In this document: positions 59,284-64,000 of the stretch, piece after piece
Position numbering within the stretch: position 1 is the first letter of the stretch
How the letters are laid out: every line of letters starts with the position of its first letter
Assembly: GCF_039543825.1 (NCBI RefSeq)
Contig: NZ_BAABKM010000002.1
Location: forward strand, 2,016,133-2,080,132
DNA length: 64,000 nt
Direction of reading: 5' to 3'
DNA from: Nocardioides conyzicola
GTDB lineage: Bacteria; Actinomycetota; Actinomycetes; Propionibacteriales; Nocardioidaceae
Translations under genes and position numbers: made by a program
Notes under the pieces: generated by a model
What the model saw: the letters and a program-made list of their open reading frames with translations, nothing else
What the model was told of the DNA's origin: nothing
Database searches by the model: none

Positions 59284-60774
59284 TCATGCGTAGCGGCGGG
59301 CCCGGTCGGCGGGGGAGCCGGGACCGGACTCGAGCAGCGCCGCGAGCTCGTGCTCGAGCACGGCGCCCACCCGCTGGCAGAACGCCTCGGGCTCGTCGGC
59401 GGCGTCGGGCAGCTCGGCGACGATCCGGTCGACGATGCCGCGGTCGCGGAGGTCGAGGGCACGGACCTTCTGGGAGCGGGCCATCTCGGGTGCGTGGTCG
59501 AGGTCGCGGTGCACGATCGCGCTCGCGCCCTCGGGCGGCAGCGGCGACAGCCAGGCGTGCTGCGCGGCGATCACCCGGTCGGCGGGCAGGAACGCCAGGG
59601 CCCCGCCGCCGTTGCCCTCGCCGAGCATCAGGCACAGGGTCGGCGCGGCGAGCGTCACCAGCTCGTTGAGGCAGCGGGCGATCTCGCCGGCCATGCCGCC
59701 GTTCTCGGCCTCGGCCGACAGTGCGGCCCCGCGGGTGTCGATCACGGTCACGAGCGGCAGCCCGAGGTCGGCGGCCAGCTTCATGCCGCGCTGGGCCTCG
59801 CGCAGTGCCTCGGGACCCATCGGGTGCTCCGCGGTCTGGCCGCGACGGTCCTGGCCGAGGAACACGCACGGCGCCTGGCCGAAGCTGACGAGCGCGAGCA
59901 GCAGCCCGGGGTCCCGCTCGCCCTGGCCCGTGCCGTTGAGCGGGATCACGTCGCTGGCGGCGTACTTCAGCAGCCGTCGTACGCCGGGCCGGTCGGGCCG
60001 CCGCGACCGCGTGACCGCGTCCCACGTCTCGACGTCGGGGAGCGGGGTGAGCGGCACCGGGTCGGGCACGGGGCTGATGCCGTGCCGCGGGGCGAGCAGG
60101 ATCGACAGCGCCCGGTCGAGGATCCCGGCGACCTCCTCCGGCGGCAGGACCGCGTCGAGGATCCCGTGCGCGTACAGGTTCTCCGCCGTCTGGACGCCCT
60201 CCGGGAAGGGCTTGCCGTAGAGCGCCTCGTAGACGCGCGGCCCGAGGAACCCGATCAGGGCGCCGGTCTCGCCGACCGTCATGTGGCCGAGCGACCCCCA
60301 CGACGCCATCACGCCGCCGGTCGTGGGGTGGCGGAGGTAGACGAGGTACGGCAGCGCCGCGGCCTTGTGCGCCGCCACCGCCTGGGTGATTCGGACCATC
60401 TGCACGAACGCCGGCGTCCCCTCCTGCATGCGGGTGCCGCCGCTGATCGGGCCGGCGAGCAGCGGCAGCCCTTCGCGGGTGGCGCGCTCGATCGCCGCGA
60501 CCAGGCGGTCCGCGGAGGCTCGGCCGATCGACCCCGCGAGGAACCGGAACTCACCCATCACGACCGCCACCCGCCGACCGTGCATGAGCCCCTCGCCGGT
60601 CAGCACCGACTCGTCGACGCCGCTCTTCTCCCGCGCGGCGGCGAGCTCGGCGACGTACGCCTCCGAGATCTCGCCGTACGACGGCGGCACGTCCCACGAG
60701 CTCCAGGAGCCCTCGTCGAGGACCAGGTCGATGAGCTCGGCGGCCGAGAGCCGTGCGGGCGTCGGGGCGTTCAT
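59284..60774 (-). CDS. Fused acyl-CoA carboxylase carboxyltransferase (AccD-AccA type)
   Basis: A 496-residue carboxyltransferase with both halves in one chain. The N-terminal AccD-like half has GRRVAVVMGEFRFLAGSIGRAS and ISGGTRMQEGTPAFVQM, then RHPTTGGVMASWGSLG. The C-terminal AccA-like half has FGQAPCVFLGQDRRGQ, GLPLVTVIDTRGAALSAEAENGG and LGEGNGGGALAFLPADRV. It should transfer carboxyl from carboxybiotin to acetyl-CoA or a short acyl-CoA. The zinc ribbon of E. coli AccD is absent, as in actinobacterial AccD proteins. No biotin carboxylase gene adjoins it. TAACCT ends six bases before the ATG. Confidence 0.88.
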   Translation of the reverse strand: MNAPTPARLSAAELIDLVLDEGSWSSWDVPPSYGEISEAYVAELAAAREKSGVDESVLTGEGLMHGRRVAVVMGEFRFLAGSIGRASADRLVAAIERATREGLPLLAGPISGGTRMQEGTPAFVQMVRITQAVAAHKAAALPYLVYLRHPTTGGVMASWGSLGHMTVGETGALIGFLGPRVYEALYGKPFPEGVQTAENLYAHGILDAVLPPEEVAGILDRALSILLAPRHGISPVPDPVPLTPLPDVETWDAVTRSRRPDRPGVRRLLKYAASDVIPLNGTGQGERDPGLLLALVSFGQAPCVFLGQDRRGQTAEHPMGPEALREAQRGMKLAADLGLPLVTVIDTRGAALSAEAENGGMAGEIARCLNELVTLAAPTLCLMLGEGNGGGALAFLPADRVIAAQHAWLSPLPPEGASAIVHRDLDHAPEMARSQKVRALDLRDRGIVDRIVAELPDAADEPEAFCQRVGAVLEHELAALLESGPGSPADRARRYA

Positions 60775-60780
60775 CAGCGC

Positions 60781-60786
60781 AGGTTA
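60781..60786 (-). promoter_or_regulatory. Leaderless-type -10 element of the carboxyltransferase gene
   Basis: TAACCT on the minus strand ends six bases before the ATG at 60774. Confidence 0.5.
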
Positions 60787-60828
60787 GCCGCTCGGGAATA
60801 CCGCCGCGGCGAGTCGGGCTCGGACTGC

Positions 60829-61386
60829 ATGGACGAACCCCGGATCCTGCCGCTGCTGCGCGAGCGCCGCAGCGTCCGTGAGTACGACGAGACCCACGAG
60901 CTCGGCAGCGCCGATCTCGCGAGCCTGCTCGAGGCGGCCCGCTGGGCGCCGTCGGCCGGCAACTCGCAGCCCTGGGCCTTCCTGGTCGGCCGGCGCGGCG
61001 ACGCCGCGCACGAGGCCTTCGTCCCGCTGCTGGCGCCGAGCGTGCGGCGGTGGGCGCCGGCCGCCTCGGCGCTGGTCTTCACGCTCCACCAGGTCGCGTC
61101 CGGACCCGAGGAGGACGCGCTCGTCTACTCCGACTACGCGGCCTACGACCTCGGTCAGGCCGTGGCGCAGCTCTGTGTCCAGGCGGGCGCGCTCGGGCTG
61201 TCGTGCCACCAGTTCGCGGCCTTCGACCACGACGGCCTGGCGGGGGTCGCCGGCGTGCCGGCGCACTGGTCGGTCACGACCGGCATCGCGGTCGGGCGGG
61301 GGATCGTGAGCGACCTGGCACCCCGCACCCGCCGTCCGCTCGCCGAGATCGCGTACGGCGCCCGCTTCGGGGAGCCGGTGCTCTAG
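60829..61386 (+). CDS. Nitroreductase family protein
   Basis: A 185-residue FMN-dependent oxidoreductase of the short nitroreductase type. LLRERRSVREYDE binds the FMN phosphate, EAARWAPSAGNSQPWAFLV is the family signature, and DLGQAVAQLCVQAGALGLSCHQFAAF forms the dimer core. The last residues (RRPLAEIAYGARFGEP) match the usual C-terminal RKPLEEIV-like tail. It acts as a homodimer with NAD(P)H on nitro compounds, quinones or enals. ATG 60829 gives the standard N-terminus. Confidence 0.9.
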   Translation: MDEPRILPLLRERRSVREYDETHELGSADLASLLEAARWAPSAGNSQPWAFLVGRRGDAAHEAFVPLLAPSVRRWAPAASALVFTLHQVASGPEEDALVYSDYAAYDLGQAVAQLCVQAGALGLSCHQFAAFDHDGLAGVAGVPAHWSVTTGIAVGRGIVSDLAPRTRRPLAEIAYGARFGEPVL

Positions 61387-62360
61387 CGACCGGCCCAGGC
61401 GGCGAGCAGCTCGGCCTCCCGCTCCCGGCTGATCCCGGTGACCTTCGCGTCCGGCGTCGCCCGCAGCCAGGCGAGCGTCTCACGGGCGGTGTCGGCGACC
61501 GGGCGGGTGACCAGGCCCGCGTCGTACGACGGCGTCGCGTCGTGCGCCGTCATCCCGTCGTACTCCGGTCGTGGCAGCCAGAGAGGCAGGCTGTCCGGGC
61601 CGGCCCAGGGCTCCACGCCCTGCTCGGTCAGGAAGTCCTGCGGCACCCAGACCAGCTCGACCTCCGCGTCGCAGCCCGCGGCGACCTCGGAGAGCACCGC
61701 GCTCATCGTCGTGGTGCGCCCGACGCCGTCGTAGTCACCCACCAGCCGCACCTCGGCGGCGTCGACGATCCAGGTCGCGAGGTCGTGGACGTCGATGACC
61801 TGCGTGCTGTCCTCCGGGCGACCGGGCGCCAGCACCGTCCCACCGTCCGCCATCCGCGACGGCCAGTAGGTGAACCGGCCGCTCGGGTCGCCGGGGCCGA
61901 CGATCAGGCCGGGCCGGATGACCGTCGCCGACGCCGCTCCGGAGCGCACGATCTGCTCGCAGGCGACCTTCATCGGCCCGTAGGCCTCCATGTCCACCGC
62001 GAGGTCGACGTCCTCGTGGAGGGCGTCGCGCAGCGGCAGCGTCCCGGGACGGCCGCCCGGCGTCGACTCGTCCGAGTAGACGTTGACGGTCGAGACGAAA
62101 ACCCAGTGGGCACTGGGGAATGCCGCCACGGCCGTCCGTGTCCAGGACGGGTAGCGGCCGACGTCGACGACCGCCTCGAAGTCGTCGGACAGCTCCCCGG
62201 GCGCCGGCTGCGCCCGGTCCCACACGACGAGACGGGCGCCGTCGGGGACCGGCCCCGAGGTGCCCCGGTTGGCGCAGGTGACCTCGTGCCCCCGTCGTAC
62301 GGCGTCCGCCGCGACCGCCTGGGAGAGGAAGACGGAACCGCCGAGCACCAGGAGCTTCAT
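61383..62360 (-). CDS. NAD-dependent epimerase/dehydratase family protein (reductase)
   Basis: A 325-residue extended/atypical SDR. LVLGGSVFLSQAVAADAVRRGHEVTCANRG is the Rossmann start with a modified glycine motif (GGSxFLS, like plant and bacterial CSP41/isoflavone-reductase-like proteins). FVSTVNVYSD and YGPMKVACEQ carry the Tyr-Lys pair, and VIRPGLIVGPGDPSGRFTYW follows. It ends within four bases of the convergent nitroreductase stop. The substrate is unknown; sugar-nucleotide chemistry is not required. ATG 62360 is preferred because it is followed directly by the first strand. Confidence 0.85.
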   Translation of the reverse strand: MKLLVLGGSVFLSQAVAADAVRRGHEVTCANRGTSGPVPDGARLVVWDRAQPAPGELSDDFEAVVDVGRYPSWTRTAVAAFPSAHWVFVSTVNVYSDESTPGGRPGTLPLRDALHEDVDLAVDMEAYGPMKVACEQIVRSGAASATVIRPGLIVGPGDPSGRFTYWPSRMADGGTVLAPGRPEDSTQVIDVHDLATWIVDAAEVRLVGDYDGVGRTTTMSAVLSEVAAGCDAEVELVWVPQDFLTEQGVEPWAGPDSLPLWLPRPEYDGMTAHDATPSYDAGLVTRPVADTARETLAWLRATPDAKVTGISREREAELLAAWAGR

Positions 62361-62432
62361 GTCCGCCACGGTTGCGGGAATGAACCGCGGGGGCAAGCGA
62401 TTCAGCCCACAGCAGACCGAGAGGAGCAGCAG

Positions 62433-63437
62433 GTGCTGAGCAGGCTGGGATTCCTGACGATCGGGCTCTTCGACCCCGACGACCCCGGCGCCGGGCACGA
62501 GTCGACGCTGCGGATCATCGAGCTCGGCGAGCGGCTCGGCTTCGACAGCGCGTGGCTGCGCCACCGGCACCTGCAGTACGGGATCTCCTCGCCGGTGGCC
62601 GTCCTCGCGGCCGCGTCGCAGCGCACCAGCCGGATCGAGCTCGGCACCGCCGTCACGCCGCTCGGGTGGGAGAACCCGCTCCGCCTGGCCGAGGACTGGG
62701 CGACGGTCGACGTGCTGTCCGGGGGCCGGCTCAACCCGGGGCTCAGCGTGGGGCCCCCGATGCGGTACGACGAGGTGCGCGACGCCCTCTATCCCGACAC
62801 CGGCGACGCCGAGGACTTCACCTACACCCGGGTCGAGCGGCTGCTGCGGCTCGTGCGCGGCGAGCCCGCGAGCCCGTTCCGCGGCCGGGAGGGCATCGAG
62901 GACTTCTCGGACCGCGTGCAACCGCACTCGCCGGGCCTCGCCTCCCGGATCTGGTACGGCGCGGCCTCGCTCGGCTCCGCCCGGTGGGCCGGCAAGCAGG
63001 GCCTCAACCTGCTCACCAGCAGCGTGGTGAAGGCGGAGGAGTCCGAGGACTTCGAGCAGGTCCAGCTCGCCCAGATCCGGGCGTTCCGATCCGCGCACCC
63101 GCTCGGCGACCGCGCCCGCGTCTCCCAGGGGCTCGTGGTGATCCCGACCGACGGCGCCTCCGCCGCCCAGGTCGCCCGCTACACGGCGTACGCCGAGGCG
63201 CGGCTGCCGCGGACCCGCGAGCCGCAGGGCCCCGCACGGATGATGTTCGCCCCCGACCTGGTCGGCACGGCGGACGAGATCGCCGAGCGGCTCGAGGCCC
63301 ATGCCGCCTTCCGCGAGGTCGACGAGGTGGCCTTCGCGCTGCCGTTCACCTTCGAGGAGGCCGACTACGTGCAGATCCTCACCGCCATGGCGACCCGGCT
63401 GGGTCCGGCGCTGGGGTGGGCGGCCGCGCCGGCCTAG
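62433..63437 (+). CDS. LLM-class (luciferase-like) flavin-dependent oxidoreductase
   Basis: A 334-residue TIM-barrel flavoenzyme: STLRIIELGERLGFDSAWLRHRHLQYGISSPVAVLAAAS is the barrel start with the family His-rich loop, RIELGTAVTPLGWENPLRLAEDWATVDVLSGGRLNPGLSVG is the flavin-binding region, and RIWYGAASLGSARWAGKQGLNL follows. It uses FMN or F420 with reduced cofactor or O2. GTG 62433 has AGGAG upstream. Its stop overlaps the stop of the convergent peptidase gene by four bases (CTAG). The substrate is unknown. Confidence 0.88.
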   Translation: MLSRLGFLTIGLFDPDDPGAGHESTLRIIELGERLGFDSAWLRHRHLQYGISSPVAVLAAASQRTSRIELGTAVTPLGWENPLRLAEDWATVDVLSGGRLNPGLSVGPPMRYDEVRDALYPDTGDAEDFTYTRVERLLRLVRGEPASPFRGREGIEDFSDRVQPHSPGLASRIWYGAASLGSARWAGKQGLNLLTSSVVKAEESEDFEQVQLAQIRAFRSAHPLGDRARVSQGLVVIPTDGASAAQVARYTAYAEARLPRTREPQGPARMMFAPDLVGTADEIAERLEAHAAFREVDEVAFALPFTFEEADYVQILTAMATRLGPALGWAAAPA

Positions 63438-64000
63438 CCCCGCTTCGGCGTGGTCTCGCCGAGCAGCCAGTCGTCGAAGAAGCCGGAGAGGTCCTCGCCG
63501 GTCTGGTCCGACCACCAGGACGTGATGTCGTCGTAGTCGGCGTTGCCGTCGTCGTGGGCCTGCGGCCAGGCACGCACGAGCCGCCAGAACTCGTCGTCCC
63601 CGAGGCGCTGGCGCAGCTCGTCCCACATCAGCGCGGGTCCGTAGTAGACGTTGCCGCCGCCGAAGGCCTCCGGGTCGTAGTTCGCGGGCGGGCCGTACTC
63701 GGCCCGGGTCTCCGCCTCGCCGGGCGCCCACTCGTCCATGACCGACTCGATCGAGGCGCCCTGCCGCTCGGCCGTCCAGGCGCCCTGGATGAACATCGCC
63801 ATGCCCTCGTTCATCCACACGTCGCGCCAGTCGACCGGCGTCACCTGGTCGCCGTACCACTGGTGCGCCATCTCGTGCACCAGCACGTCCGGCGAGGTGG
63901 CGTAGCGCGTGTCGCCGAGCGTGATCATCGTCTGGGTCTCCATGCCGCTCTCCGAGTCGACGACCAGGAAGCCGAGCGTCTTGAAGGGGAAGGGGCCGAG
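63434..64000 (-). CDS. M1-family zinc metallopeptidase (aminopeptidase N-like), C-terminal part
   Basis: The frame runs off the right end of the window; 188 residues of the C-terminal part are present. VLVHEMAHQWYGDQV is the HExxH zinc site, with the third ligand Glu in DVWMNEGMAMFIQGAW, as in M1 aminopeptidases. METQTMI upstream is the usual M1 segment ahead of the zinc helix, and FPFKTLGFLV lies before it. The chain ends soon after a helical region (ITSWWSDQTGEDLSGFFDDWL), so it lacks the long C-terminal domain of PepN and is the short secreted or cytoplasmic form. Signal sequence and start lie outside the window. Confidence 0.9.
   Translation of the reverse strand, partial: LGPFPFKTLGFLVVDSESGMETQTMITLGDTRYATSPDVLVHEMAHQWYGDQVTPVDWRDVWMNEGMAMFIQGAWTAERQGASIESVMDEWAPGEAETRAEYGPPANYDPEAFGGGNVYYGPALMWDELRQRLGDDEFWRLVRAWPQAHDDGNADYDDITSWWSDQTGEDLSGFFDDWLLGETTPKRG

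Noticed and set aside
59100..59669. 189-codon plus-strand frame opposite the carboxyltransferase
   Set aside because: Mostly Arg/Gly/Ala low-complexity sequence antisense to a well-supported gene; only the first 180 bases lie in intergenic DNA, and there a different frame looks more gene-like.
1..64000. tRNA, rRNA and CRISPR features
   Set aside because: Gaps between genes are short, and none shows a cloverleaf with a CCA-adjacent acceptor stem, rRNA-like sequence or regularly spaced repeats.

Overview
The window is GC-rich, densely packed actinobacterial chromosome: many GTG starts, 4-base ATGA/GTGA overlaps inside operons, and leaderless-looking promoters. The gene content (MprA/MprB-like two-component pair, PhzE-like anthranilate synthase family protein, Rv2566/Rv2567/Rv2569c-like genes, actinobacterial GntR, TetR and LacI regulators) fits Propionibacteriales, most likely Nocardioides or a close relative. 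The genus is inferred from style and content, not from a marker gene. No tRNA, rRNA, CRISPR array, insertion sequence or prophage is seen. No stretch longer than about 220 bases lacks a gene.

Layout. 1-13 kb is a surface-polysaccharide cluster: a partial polymerase-like/Wzz-like membrane protein, a methyltransferase, a WbpA-like UDP-sugar dehydrogenase, a PglF/CapD-like dehydratase, an O-antigen polymerase/ligase, the WbpB-WbpE-WbpD trio, a GT4 glycosyltransferase, a PglC-like phosphoglycosyl transferase and a second sugar aminotransferase. Together they predict a lipid-linked glycan built on a 4-amino-4,6-dideoxy sugar and containing a 2,3-diacetamido uronic acid. 13-14.5 kb is a secreted GH5 hydrolase broken by a one-base slip in a G run. 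14.5-18.4 kb holds a PhzE-like chorismate enzyme and pabA-pabB for folate; pabB carries a palindromic insertion. 18.4-21.1 kb has LtrA and glucose-6-phosphate dehydrogenase. 21.1-24.6 kb is a response regulator, histidine kinase, lipoprotein and thioesterase operon.

24.6-34.1 kb is mixed: fructosamine kinase, low-molecular-weight phosphatase, holin-like protein, GntR regulator with dimethylargininase, TetR regulator with carotenoid oxygenase, a secreted protein, VanZ, HisC-like aminotransferase, and an ArsR-like regulator with an MFS exporter. 34.2-42.2 kb contains the transglutaminase/DUF2126, circularly permuted ATP-grasp plus alpha-E, and second transglutaminase operon, with a small beta-rich protein and a zinc metallopeptidase next to it. 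This is a predicted peptide- or amide-forming system of unknown product. 42.3-44.9 kb has a membrane protein, a xi-class GST and a CDF transporter. 44.9-49.9 kb is a quinate/shikimate-to-protocatechuate cluster with its LacI regulator and operator. 50-51.6 kb carries two tandem paralogous LuxR-type regulators. 51.7-57.4 kb has SelO, an SRPBCC protein and an E1alpha-E1beta-E2 2-oxoacid dehydrogenase operon. 57.4-64 kb has a patatin, an SDR with a KstR-like box, a fused acyl-CoA carboxyltransferase, a nitroreductase, an epimerase, a luciferase-like oxidoreductase and a partial M1 aminopeptidase.

Regulation is unusually readable. Fourteen genes have a TANNNT hexamer ending 6-7 bases before the start codon, as expected for leaderless mRNAs. 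Clean palindromes lie beside the GntR, TetR and LacI regulators and in front of the SDR.
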